Below are positions 15,866 to 23,902 of a DNA stretch of 64,000 bases, one piece after another (position 1 is the first letter of the stretch; each line of letters opens with the position of its first letter). This DNA is from Oscillospiraceae bacterium (GTDB lineage: Bacteria; Bacillota; Clostridia; Oscillospirales; Acutalibacteraceae): contig CAJTCS010000002.1 of assembly GCA_910574995.1 (NCBI GenBank), forward strand, positions 124,001-188,000. The letters are read 5' to 3'. The position numbers were made by a program, and so were the translations under genes. The notes below the pieces were generated by a model. That model was not told where the DNA came from and made no database searches. It saw only the letters and a program-made list of their open reading frames with translations.

Positions 15866-16255
15866 ATGAATAATAATTGTTGTGGCAAAAGCATTTCCGC
15901 CAAACTTCAAGCTGCGACCCAGGCAAGAAACCAGGGTATGGATTGCCCCCAGGCGCTGATGGCCGCCTACCAGGAGGAGCTGGGTGAGAAACTTTCAGCG
16001 ACGGAGGACTTGGCGGCACATATGCCGGAAATTATAGGCGAATCGGAACTCTGCGATATTTTCGCAGTTACCTTTGCTATCATTGTCCAGCTGACAGGCA
16101 TCGAGGACAGCTACGCTGAGACTATTGACCGGCTGCGCAAGGAATACGGCACCAGCAAGTGCGGCTCCGGAGGAGAGGACGCGCCTGTCTGCACCCAGCG
16201 GATGAAGGACTGCGTGCTGATGATCCAATGGGCCATAAGGAGGTGCGGGGGATGA
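15866..16255 (+). CDS. Small Cys-rich protein of unknown function (paralogue 1)
   Basis: 129 residues with seven or more Cys: an N-terminal CC, DCPQAL, LCDIFA, and a C-terminal CGSGGEDAPVCTQRMKDCV. A paralogue (25,275-25,676) keeps nearly all these Cys and the order of motifs, also next to a MATE gene. It may bind a metal or cluster, or be a redox protein; the pattern loosely recalls C_GCAxxG_C_C proteins but does not match them. Start ATG 15866 has GAGGAG 8 bases upstream. It overlaps the AraC gene by 4 bp. Confidence 0.7.
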   Translation: MNNNCCGKSISAKLQAATQARNQGMDCPQALMAAYQEELGEKLSATEDLAAHMPEIIGESELCDIFAVTFAIIVQLTGIEDSYAETIDRLRKEYGTSKCGSGGEDAPVCTQRMKDCVLMIQWAIRRCGG

Positions 16256-17205
16256 GCGCTGTAAATCTTCGCCGCGCCCTGGAAAAGCTGGGAGCAGATT
16301 TTGCCGCACGGGACTGGTATTATCTGGATGTAGCCCCCAATGACCGCTGGGCTAGGGCATGGGCCTGGCCAGGGAAGCCTGAAGAAGATATCATCGTCTG
16401 CGTCCACAAGGGCACCAGCATTTTTGAGACCTTCCACCGGCAGGACTTTTTCTTCCTCAACTACGCCTATAAGGGCAGCTATGATGCTATCAGCTACCAG
16501 TACGACAACTTCATCACCGTCAACGAGGGCGAGTGTTATGTAGGCCAGCCCTACACCGGCTACGCGCTGAATAAAGATGGAGACGAGGAGTTCATCATAA
16601 TTGGGGTCATGATGCGCAAAGAGCTTTTCTACCGCTCTTTCCTGCCTGTTTTGTCGGCTGACCCGGCGCTGTTCAAATTCTTTCTTGAACCGCGGACAAA
16701 CCAGTTTTCAGAAGAATTTCTTCATCTGAAATTAGAGAAAGGCTCCCCTGTCCGCTCTTTGCTGGAAACAATGGTGCAGGAGTATGCCTTCCCCAAGGAG
16801 GACACCCAGCCTATCCTAAAGACACTGGTTATGGCTACGCTGATGTATATCGCCCGGCGGTACCGGGAGAGAAAGCCTACTGAGAAATCTGGCAGGCTCT
16901 CTGACCAAATCGTGCGTTACATGGGCGAACATACCGAGGCGGTCACGTTAAAAGACATTGCGGCAGAATTTGCATACCACCCCAACTATATTTCGGGACT
17001 TTTGCGCCGGGAGTTGGGCAAAACCTTCTCCGAGATCCTGCTGGAGCTGCGCATGGAGCGCGCGGTGATGCTGCTGAAGGGCACAGACCTGCCTATCGAG
17101 GAAATGGCCTATATGCTGGGCTACAGCAACAGCAGCAATTTTTACAAGGCGTTCCGCGAGTATTACCACTGCTCACCAAGGGAGTACATAACGAAAAATA
17201 ATTGA
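16252..17205 (+). CDS. AraC-family transcriptional regulator
   Basis: 317 residues. N-terminal cupin-like sensing domain (about 40-160) and C-terminal double HTH (about 215-315: TLKDIAAEFAYHPNYISGLL, then IEEMAYMLGYSNSSNFYKAF). ATG 16252 lies 8 bases after AAGGAGG and overlaps the upstream stop. Three related sequence boxes at nearby promoters (15,650; 18,685; 23,754) make it the likely controller of the MATE and reductase genes. A perfect terminator follows. Confidence 0.9.
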   Translation: MSAVNLRRALEKLGADFAARDWYYLDVAPNDRWARAWAWPGKPEEDIIVCVHKGTSIFETFHRQDFFFLNYAYKGSYDAISYQYDNFITVNEGECYVGQPYTGYALNKDGDEEFIIIGVMMRKELFYRSFLPVLSADPALFKFFLEPRTNQFSEEFLHLKLEKGSPVRSLLETMVQEYAFPKEDTQPILKTLVMATLMYIARRYRERKPTEKSGRLSDQIVRYMGEHTEAVTLKDIAAEFAYHPNYISGLLRRELGKTFSEILLELRMERAVMLLKGTDLPIEEMAYMLGYSNSSNFYKAFREYYHCSPREYITKNN

Positions 17206-17209
17206 TAAT

Positions 17210-17245
17210 AAAAGGACGTGTCCGACAGTTAGAACACGTCCTTTT
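17210..17245. terminator. Bidirectional terminator between araC-type gene and MATE pseudogene
   Basis: Perfect 12-bp stem AAAAGGACGTGT / ACACGTCCTTTT with a 12-base loop between convergent genes. Confidence 0.85.
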
Positions 17246-17247
17246 GG

Positions 17248-18619
17248 TTATTCATCTGCGACTTTCCTGTGCAGCTTTTTGGCCGCGATGATGTATGCCA
17301 CAGCCACCGGCACCATGGCTCCCAACCATGACAACGGAGTGGATACCGCTGCGCCCAGGAACTCGAACTGTGGTACCAATATGAACGCCGCAACCGTCCG
17401 CATGACCAGTTCCATGAATCCGGCTATGGTGGGCATGAGCGTCTGCCCCAGCCCTTGAGTCACATAGCGGAAGATGAACAACAAGGCCAAAATCATGTAG
17501 CACACGCCGTGGACGAACAGCAGCAGCGCGCCTTGGCTGAGGATAACGTCATCGTCCGTACCCAGGAACAGGTAAACCAGACCCCGCCCGGCGAAGAACA
17601 TTACCAAGCCGAGCACGGCAGACAACACCGCCGCAATCGTGATGCTCTGCCACACGCCCTGCAATATGCGCTTGTACTTCCCTGCGCCGTAATTCTGAGC
17701 GGTGTATGTAATCATTGCCATACCCAGGGAACGCAGGGGCTCCACGGCGATACCGTCAATTTTGCTCCCCACTGAGTAGGAGGCCACAGCTACGCTTCCC
17801 ATCCGGTTAGTGGCATAGGTCATGAAGATGGTGCCAAGTGCGATGATGGAGGACTGGAAAGCCATGGGCAGTCCCAGGCGAAGGTTTTGGAGTATCACCC
17901 GCATTTGCAGCGGCTCCCGGTAGCCCTTGAGAGAGAGCCTCGACTTTTTTCAAAATAAGTATCAGACATAGCGCCGCAGAAACACCTTGGGAAATCACCG
18001 TCGCCAGTGCCGCGCCAGATACCCCCAGCGGGGTAAAGCGGATGAGAACGATATCCAGCACGATGTTCAAACCTGAAGCCACGAACAGGAAGTAAAGCGG
18101 CGATTTGCTGTCACCAAGCGCCCGGAGGGTGTTGGCAAAGAAGTTATATAGCATGGATACCACCATACCGCCGAAGATGATAACCAAATACCGTCTGGCG
18201 TAGTCCAGGATGTCAGCCGGGGTCTGCATGATGGACAGGAGCCAATCTGCTCCCAACAAACTCAGCGCAGTCAGCACCGCGACCACAGCTAAACTAATGG
18301 CCATGTTATGTACATAGTGCCTCTTGACCGCCTGATAGTCTTCTGCCCCGAAACTCTGAGAGATGGAAATGGCCAATCCGGCAGTTAGCCCTTGAGCAAA
18401 GCCGAGTATCAGGAATGTGATACTCCCGGTACTGCTGACCCCGGCGAAAGCCTCCACGCCCAGGGTGCGGCTGATGATAAGCGCGTCGGCCATGCTATAT
18501 AACTGCTGGAACAGACTGCCAATGAGGATAGGGACTGTAAAGCCTATTATCTTTTTATATGGTTTGCCCTCGGTGAGTAATTGCTGGCGCGCCTTCTTGG
18601 CGGCTCTGGATTCATTCAT
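17248..18619 (-). pseudogene. MATE-family efflux transporter, frameshifted in a GA repeat
   Basis: The N-terminal half (18619 to about 17937, TVPILIGSLFQQLYSMADAL) and C-terminal half (about 17929 to 17248, MRVILQNLRLGLPMAFQSSI) belong to one MATE antiporter of about 457 residues. The frame breaks in GAGAGAGAG at 17929-17937. One more GA unit would give EALSLKGYREPLQ and join the halves. MATE proteins export cationic drugs or metabolites using Na or H gradients. A lost dinucleotide in a short repeat could be a phase switch, a pseudogene or a sequencing error. Start ATG 18619 has GGAGG upstream. Confidence 0.88.
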
Positions 18620-18684
18620 TTTTGTATCCTCCTGTTTTCTATGCCCGCATTATACCATTGTGCGCCGGGAATTACAGTGGCGGA

Positions 18685-18710
18685 AGTTAAGGTGTTGTGT
18701 GGCGATTTGT
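18685..18710. promoter_or_regulatory. Candidate AraC-family box 2
   Basis: AGTTAAGGTGTTGTGTGGCG then ATTTGT, aligning with boxes 1 and 3. It lies in the divergent gap between the MATE pseudogene and the methyltransferase pseudogene. Confidence 0.4.
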
Positions 18711-18739
18711 AATAATACTAACTCATATACCGGTCCATC

Positions 18740-18767
18740 TTGATTTTCAAAAGGAAAGAAATATAAT
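18740..18767 (+). promoter_or_regulatory. Promoter for the methyltransferase gene
   Basis: TTGATT, 16-bp spacer, TATAAT, ending 35 bp before ATG 18803. Confidence 0.55.
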
Positions 18768-18802
18768 GGGGTCAAAATAACATAGGTCAGGAGTGAAATT
18801 TT

Positions 18803-19443
18803 ATGAATCATAACAAAAAGGCCCTTCATATGTGGGAAGGCTGGTCGAAATACCGCAGCGGCGTCCCGGCCTATGATACCTGGCTGGATGCCTATCAGGG
18901 CGACTTAGACCAGGCCAAAGGCAGGCAGTTCCTGGACCTGGGCTGCGGCACGGGAGCGGACACCCAATACCTTATAGAACGTGGGCACTCAGTCTTATCC
19001 GCTGATTATTCCCGGTCAGCCCTGCATAGCATCCGGAGGTTTATTCCCGGAAGCGAGACCCAGTATGTTGATATGAACGCGCCGTTCCCATTTTCGGATG
19101 AACAGTTCCCGGTAATCGTGGCGGATATGTCCCTGCACTATTTTGACCGCAAAAAACGGTTCAGCTCATGAGAGAGATTAAGCGCGTGCTTACCCACGGC
19201 GGTGTTTTGCTGGCAAGGATGTCCAGCGTCAATGACGTGGCTTACGGCGCTGGCAGTGGCAGGGAACTTGAAAAGCGTTTCTATGACCATGGCGGCTACG
19301 CCCAGCGTTACTTAAACGAGCAGGATGTGAAGGATTTCTTCGGGTTGATTGGCAGGTATACCTTCCGGGAGAATGCCATGGTCCGCCAGGACTCTTACTA
19401 TTCCCGGCCAAAAATCATGTATGAAGTACGAGTAGTGAAATAG
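18803..19443 (+). pseudogene. Class I SAM-dependent methyltransferase, frameshifted
   Basis: First part: FLDLGCGTGADTQYLIERGH (SAM motif I) to LHYFDRKKRFSS, stop. Second part: MREIKRVLTHGGVLLARMSS to the end at 19443. The frame breaks in the A6 run at 19151-19156; a seventh A would give DRKKTVQLMREI and one protein of about 214 residues. Total 641 = 213 codons + 2. The second part alone could not bind SAM. Start ATG 18803 has CAGGAG upstream. Substrate unknown. Confidence 0.88.
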
Positions 19444-19500
19444 ATATCTTAATTTTTGCCACAGTAAATATGAATGATTGCCAGTGCATTTTCTCTGCTC

Positions 19501-19570
19501 TTGTGGTATGATGTACACAGCACAAACAACGTAGAAAACCGAACGCTTTTCGGCTGTGTACCGGAGTTTG
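19501..19570 (+). repeat. 70-bp promoter/leader repeat, copy B
   Basis: Same structure as 15,715-15,784, with TATGAT in place of TATAAT and the same GTACACAGC ... GCTGTGTAC inverted repeat. Just upstream GCATTTTCTC also matches AraC box 1. It leads into the AlkZ-related gene. Confidence 0.75.
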
Positions 19571-19623
19571 TGGTATAAAAAGCATGAGTAAAGGCCAACT
19601 GTCTTTTTGCAGGAGGATATAAA

Positions 19624-20298
19624 ATGGGTCGTTTTAGTTTTACTATCCAAACAAAGCAAGACCTGATTGATGCTGTGAGGAGACTCGGGTTTCTCCCATT
19701 GTTTAAGAACTCCATCCCTGGCTTTTCCGTGGAGGAAAATGTGGAGTCTGCCATCTGGTTTGGCAGTGAGCCGGGGCCATGGGAGTGGAAAGGCCCGGTC
19801 ATCCGGGAAACCGGCTGTGCTTACGGCAAGTTCTTTGAGCAGAAAGCGGTGTTTATCAGCAGGGATTGGTTCCCGGATTTTGCCAACTATCGCCGGGACG
19901 GCTACGATTTCGACGCCCGATTCGATGATGGCCTGGCCCCTTTCCGGGATAAGGAGCTGTATGACCTTCTGGACGAAACCGCGCCCGTCATGACCGGCGA
20001 CCTGCGGGACAAAGGCCAATACCGCAAGGGCGGGAAGAAAGGCTTTGAGGGGATCATCACCCGGCTGCAGATCCAGTGCTATGTAATCATCAGCGACTTC
20101 AAATACAAAAAGGACAAGCAGGGTAAGCAATACGGCTGGGGCGTGGCGGAGTATTCTACGCCGGAAAAGTTCATGGGCGGGGATTTTATCAGACAAGTCT
20201 ATGAACGCACGCCGGGGGAATCCTATGCCAGGGTACTGGCCCATCTGCAAAAGCGTCTGCCCGATGTAAACGAGCAGACGCTACGAAAAATTTTGTAA
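19624..20298 (+). CDS. AlkZ-related protein
   Basis: 224 residues. The sequence matches the family annotated as AlkZ-related (winged-helix relatives of DNA glycosylases): LPLFKNSIPGFSVEE, WEWKGPVIRETGCAYGKFF, then DWFPDFANYRRDGYDFDARF and YGWGVAEYSTPEKF. Known AlkZ enzymes unhook interstrand DNA crosslinks, but this short relative has no shown activity. Start ATG 19624, 7 bases after GGAGG. Downstream of the 70-bp promoter repeat and 14 bp before an acetyltransferase gene. Confidence 0.75.
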   Translation: MGRFSFTIQTKQDLIDAVRRLGFLPLFKNSIPGFSVEENVESAIWFGSEPGPWEWKGPVIRETGCAYGKFFEQKAVFISRDWFPDFANYRRDGYDFDARFDDGLAPFRDKELYDLLDETAPVMTGDLRDKGQYRKGGKKGFEGIITRLQIQCYVIISDFKYKKDKQGKQYGWGVAEYSTPEKFMGGDFIRQVYERTPGESYARVLAHLQKRLPDVNEQTLRKIL

Positions 20299-20312
20299 TA
20301 AGGAGAATTAAT

Positions 20313-20879
20313 ATGACAGAAGTAGAAAAGCTGGATGCAGGACTGGAATACGATTTTTGGGACAAGGGCGTCAATGCACGCAAACTGAGGGCCATCCATA
20401 TGTGCGCGGAACTCAACGCCATGCCCATGGACGATGAATCCGCCAGGGAGACGCTTATCCGGGAATTGTTCGGCAGTGCAGGCAGCGATCCCAGCGTGGG
20501 CACCGGGTTCAACTGCGACTACGGGCTGAACATCCATGTGGGGAAGAATTTTCTGACCAATTATAATGTGACGATTTTGGATATCGCGCCGGTGCACATT
20601 GGGGATTATGTGATGATCGGCCCCAACACCATGATATCTACAGTGAACCACCCGCTGACCCCTATGGACCGCAGAAAGCACTTGGGTATCGCCAAACCTG
20701 TCGCCATCGGGGACGATGTATGGATTGGCGGCAACGTGACCATCTTACCGGGCGTGACTATTGGAAACAACGTAGTGATCGCCGCCGGAGCGGTAGTTAC
20801 AAGAGATGTGCCAGACAATTCCTTGGTGGGGGGAGTTCCGGCGAAGGTGATTCGGGAAATTGAGAATGATGTGAAATAA
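20313..20879 (+). CDS. Maltose/galactoside O-acetyltransferase family protein
   Basis: 188 residues with an N-terminal Mac domain and a left-handed beta-helix of hexapeptide repeats (GDDVWIGGNVTILPGVTIGN, then NVVIAAGAVVTRDVP). These trimeric enzymes move acetyl from acetyl-CoA to sugar hydroxyls. The catalytic His is in TVNHPLTP. Start ATG 20313 after AAGGAG. Second gene after the AlkZ-related protein, followed by a terminator. Confidence 0.92.
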   Translation: MTEVEKLDAGLEYDFWDKGVNARKLRAIHMCAELNAMPMDDESARETLIRELFGSAGSDPSVGTGFNCDYGLNIHVGKNFLTNYNVTILDIAPVHIGDYVMIGPNTMISTVNHPLTPMDRRKHLGIAKPVAIGDDVWIGGNVTILPGVTIGNNVVIAAGAVVTRDVPDNSLVGGVPAKVIREIENDVK

Positions 20880-20887
20880 AAGAAATG

Positions 20888-20915
20888 GCCCCTGCATCTG
20901 ACAGGGGCTTCTTTC
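20888..20915 (+). terminator. Terminator after the acetyltransferase gene
   Basis: GCCCCTG / CAGGGGC stem with a 7-base loop, then TTCTTTCTG. Confidence 0.75.
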
Positions 20916-20929
20916 TGTGTTCATACTTA

Positions 20930-21092
20930 ATTCGCATTCAAACTCAAACCCATAATGGTAATAGGCATTGATAGCCACAGTGTTGTTCCGAAATTCTTTC
21001 CTAGGGATGTGCGTTCTGTAGTGCATATGTGCATAGCCATGGATGGAATACTTTGCCCTGTGTGTAATAATCGCAGCAAACCTTTGATTCAA
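20930..21092 (-). pseudogene. Possible C-terminal remnant of a calcineurin-like phosphoesterase
   Basis: The minus strand encodes YSIHGYAHMHYRTHIPRKEF then NNTVAINAYYHYGFEFE, which resembles the end of metallophosphoesterases (GH-x-H metal motif followed by an N-A-Y ... Y segment). There is no start, the frame runs on into a terminator, and the rest of the enzyme is absent. The metal motif reads HGYAH. I regard it as a gene fragment; it could also be chance. Confidence 0.35.
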
Positions 21093-21141
21093 TATCCGAA
21101 ACCGTCAGGACCTCCATTTGTTCCTACTTTCCTTTTGCGAT

Positions 21142-22527
21142 TTATTCTCCCCGGCCTATTTCTAACCATTCATTATTACGTCGATTCAGATTTCGCATTG
21201 TGCGGTGGTAGTACAATATGCCGGTCACCGACGTCAGCCCTTTCGCTACCGGGAAACACAGGAACAGCGCCGTTACTGTATGGAACCAGGCAAAAACTGT
21301 ACACACCCATACCACCCGCAGCACACAAATACACAGCAGCGAACTTATCATTGGGAACAGCGAACGCCCCATTCCCCGTACCACATTAAAGGGGATATCC
21401 ATAGTGCCGTTGACGAACCCGAACACGCCAATCAGAAACATCAGGTCTTTCCCAACGGCAATGACCGCCGGATCATCTGTGAAAATACGGTACAGCTGAG
21501 GCTCGAATATGTAGGAACCAACGCCCAGCACCACCAAAATACCCGCAGCCATAGCCATGCTATATTGGTACACTTTTCGGATGCGCCCATACTCCTCTGC
21601 GCCGTAATTTTGTCCGGCAAAACTGGCGGCAGCCTGGCCCAGGGCGTTGACACTCACAAAACAGAAATCGTCGATACTCCAGGCTATCGTCACAGCCGCC
21701 ATGACCGTTGCGCCAAGGGAGTTGATAGAGGACTGCACCAACAGATAAGATATGGAGAACGCCGAGCCTTGCAGTCCGGCAGGAAGGCCAACCTTTATAA
21801 TGCGCAGGAGTTTGTCTTTGTGAATTTTCAGCCGTTTCGACTCCAGACGGTAAACGGAATCACTGCGCACCATCACAAGGAGCACCAACGCTGCTGAAAC
21901 GGTTTCAGACAGCGAAGTCGCAATCGCCACGCCCTCCACGCCCATGTGAAAGCCCGCTACCAGCAGAACGTTGAGCATGAAGTTCAGTACTCCGGCTATA
22001 AGCATAAATACCATTGGCCTGCGCGTGTCGCCAACCGCCCGGAGGATTGCCGCGCCGAAATTGTAGACAATGGTGCCGGGTACGCCCAGGAAGATGAACC
22101 ATAGGTAAGTTTTCGCCTGGGAGAAGATTTCTGCCGGTGTCCCAAGCAAGTTCAGCAGGAAATCGGTGCAGAACAACCCCAGCACCATCATGACAGCACC
22201 CAGCACCAGAGACATGGCAACAGAGGTATGTACCGTCTCACGGAAATCCTCCGTCTGCTTCGCGCCGATATCCTGGGCGGCTACTACATTCGCGCCGACT
22301 GACAATCCCATGAACAGCGTAACGATAAGCCCCGACACCGGTCCAGACGCGCTGACCGCTGCCAGAGCGTCTGAGCCGGTAAAGTTGCCCACGACCACCA
22401 GATCGGCGGTACGGAAAAGCAGCTGCAATATCCCGGACAGGACCACCGGGATGGAGTAGGCAATCAGCTTTTTCAGAATAGGGCCTTCTGTCATGTCAAT
22501 GGTGGAATTTTTCATTGAAAGCGGCAT
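21142..22527 (-). CDS. MATE-family efflux transporter (intact, first)
   Basis: 461 residues, twelve predicted membrane segments in two six-helix halves (IPVVLSGILQLLFRTADLVV at the start of half 1, VGLPAGLQGSAFSISYLLVQ at the start of half 2). It belongs to the NorM/DinF superfamily. The ATG at 22527 lies 4 bp after the reductase stop, so it is cotranscribed with that gene; an ATG 12 bases later is an alternative start. The pairing with an oxidoreductase suggests export of the enzyme's product, which is inference. Confidence 0.9.
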   Translation of the reverse strand: MPLSMKNSTIDMTEGPILKKLIAYSIPVVLSGILQLLFRTADLVVVGNFTGSDALAAVSASGPVSGLIVTLFMGLSVGANVVAAQDIGAKQTEDFRETVHTSVAMSLVLGAVMMVLGLFCTDFLLNLLGTPAEIFSQAKTYLWFIFLGVPGTIVYNFGAAILRAVGDTRRPMVFMLIAGVLNFMLNVLLVAGFHMGVEGVAIATSLSETVSAALVLLVMVRSDSVYRLESKRLKIHKDKLLRIIKVGLPAGLQGSAFSISYLLVQSSINSLGATVMAAVTIAWSIDDFCFVSVNALGQAAASFAGQNYGAEEYGRIRKVYQYSMAMAAGILVVLGVGSYIFEPQLYRIFTDDPAVIAVGKDLMFLIGVFGFVNGTMDIPFNVVRGMGRSLFPMISSLLCICVLRVVWVCTVFAWFHTVTALFLCFPVAKGLTSVTGILYYHRTMRNLNRRNNEWLEIGRGE

Positions 22528-22530
22528 GGC

Positions 22531-23685
22531 CTACGCCCCGAAAAGTTCGTGGGCTTTCCGCATATGCTCCACGATCTTTACACCGAAGGGACACCGGGTC
22601 TCGCACCGGCCGCACTCCACACAAGCGCTGGCCTTGGTGGACAGAGCATTGTAATGCTCCCGGACAGTTTCCGGCACCATGCCCTGAACTTCGCACAAGT
22701 CGGCAAATTTATTTACGCTGGCAATGTCGATACCCACGGTGCAAGGAGCGCAATGCCCGCAGTACATACACTTGTCGGTAAAGGGATGGACGGGACAGCT
22801 GCTGAGCAGTTTTGCGTAATCCTTCTCCTTATCGCTGGCGTTGCAGTAGGCCACGGCCTCCATCAACTGCTCCACGGTTCCTGCACCGGCCAGCACAGTG
22901 GCAACTCCGGGCCGTGTCAGGCAGTAGTGCAGGCATTGGGCAACTGTCATGGTTGCGCCGAAGGGAGATTCCTCGGCTTTTAGCAGGGCACCGCCACCGT
23001 AAGGTTTCATAACGGTCAATGCCACCCCCTGGCTCTCGCACAGGCTATAAAGTTCCTGGCGTTCAGGGTCAGTGCTGGAGAGCACGTCCGGGGCCTCATA
23101 GGTAGATTTCTCAAAGAGGATATCCACGTCCTCATTGGGCGGTATAATATCGTAAGCGGGGTTCACGCTGAACATGATAACGTCAATCACGCCGGACTTA
23201 ACTGCCTGGAGCGCAACCCTGGGATTGTGGGTGCTCATGCCGATGTTCCTGATCTTCCCCACCGCTTTCTGCTCCTTGGCGAACTCAATGACCGGACCAT
23301 TGAATACCTCGTCAAAATCTTTCTGCTCGTCGATGTAGTGGATCATCCCTACATCTATGTAATCCGTGCCAAGCCGGGTCAGCAGGTCGGCAAAAGCGGG
23401 CTTGACCTCATCCATATTGCGGGTGCGCTTGTACTGTCCGTCTATCCAGGCTGAGCACAGGTGCGCCTGCATGACGAACTTCTCCCTGCGGCCTTTCATA
23501 GCCTTGCCGAAGAAGCCCCGGACGTATGGCTCGGGGTTGTACAGGTCAAAATAGTTTATCCCAGCGTTAATGGCGGTGTTGATGATCTCCTGGGCAAAAG
23601 TGTCCTCTTTATTTACGAATACCTCGCTGCCAAGGCCGATCTCACTGACCTTTATGCCAGTGCGGCCCAAAGTTCTATAGTTCAT
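22531..23685 (-). CDS. Aldo/keto reductase with C-terminal 4Fe-4S domain (first)
   Basis: 384 residues. AKR barrel (about 1-280; NYRTLGRTGIKVSEIGLG, NYFDLYNPEPYVRG) followed by a ferredoxin-like region with two Cys clusters (CMYCGHCAPC and CVECGRCETRCP). This fused form is widespread in anaerobes and probably links NAD(P)H or ferredoxin to carbonyl reduction. Start ATG 23685 follows GGAGGAG. AraC box 3 lies upstream, divergent from a second MATE gene. Confidence 0.9.
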   Translation of the reverse strand: MNYRTLGRTGIKVSEIGLGSEVFVNKEDTFAQEIINTAINAGINYFDLYNPEPYVRGFFGKAMKGRREKFVMQAHLCSAWIDGQYKRTRNMDEVKPAFADLLTRLGTDYIDVGMIHYIDEQKDFDEVFNGPVIEFAKEQKAVGKIRNIGMSTHNPRVALQAVKSGVIDVIMFSVNPAYDIIPPNEDVDILFEKSTYEAPDVLSSTDPERQELYSLCESQGVALTVMKPYGGGALLKAEESPFGATMTVAQCLHYCLTRPGVATVLAGAGTVEQLMEAVAYCNASDKEKDYAKLLSSCPVHPFTDKCMYCGHCAPCTVGIDIASVNKFADLCEVQGMVPETVREHYNALSTKASACVECGRCETRCPFGVKIVEHMRKAHELFGA

Positions 23686-23753
23686 GGAATTGCTCCTCCT
23701 TATGAAGTATTAAGCAAAGTATACAATTTCTATAAGCAGGTTACAAGGGTGAA

Positions 23754-23786
23754 AGGTAAGGTGGAGTATGGTATTTTCTCATGTGT
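23754..23786. promoter_or_regulatory. Candidate AraC-family box 3
   Basis: AGGTAAGGTGGAGTATGGTA then TTTTCTCATGTGT. The last 13 bases are identical to box 1. It lies between the divergent reductase and MATE genes. Confidence 0.5.
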
Positions 23787-23902
23787 CTTTCTGTGGAGAT
23801 GTCTGCTTAGAAATCACCACACACGGCATTAAATATTACCGCTGATTTTGCCGCTGGACTTTGGTAAAATAGATGCATAGAACTAAGTCAGGAGTGATAC
23901 AT

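Noticed and set aside
18803..19171. Methyltransferase first frame as a complete short gene
   Set aside because: The family needs the second half, which continues in the next frame after an A6 run.
19312..20250. Minus-strand open frame of 312 codons
   Set aside because: Antisense to the AlkZ-related gene and the 70-bp repeat; no family match.
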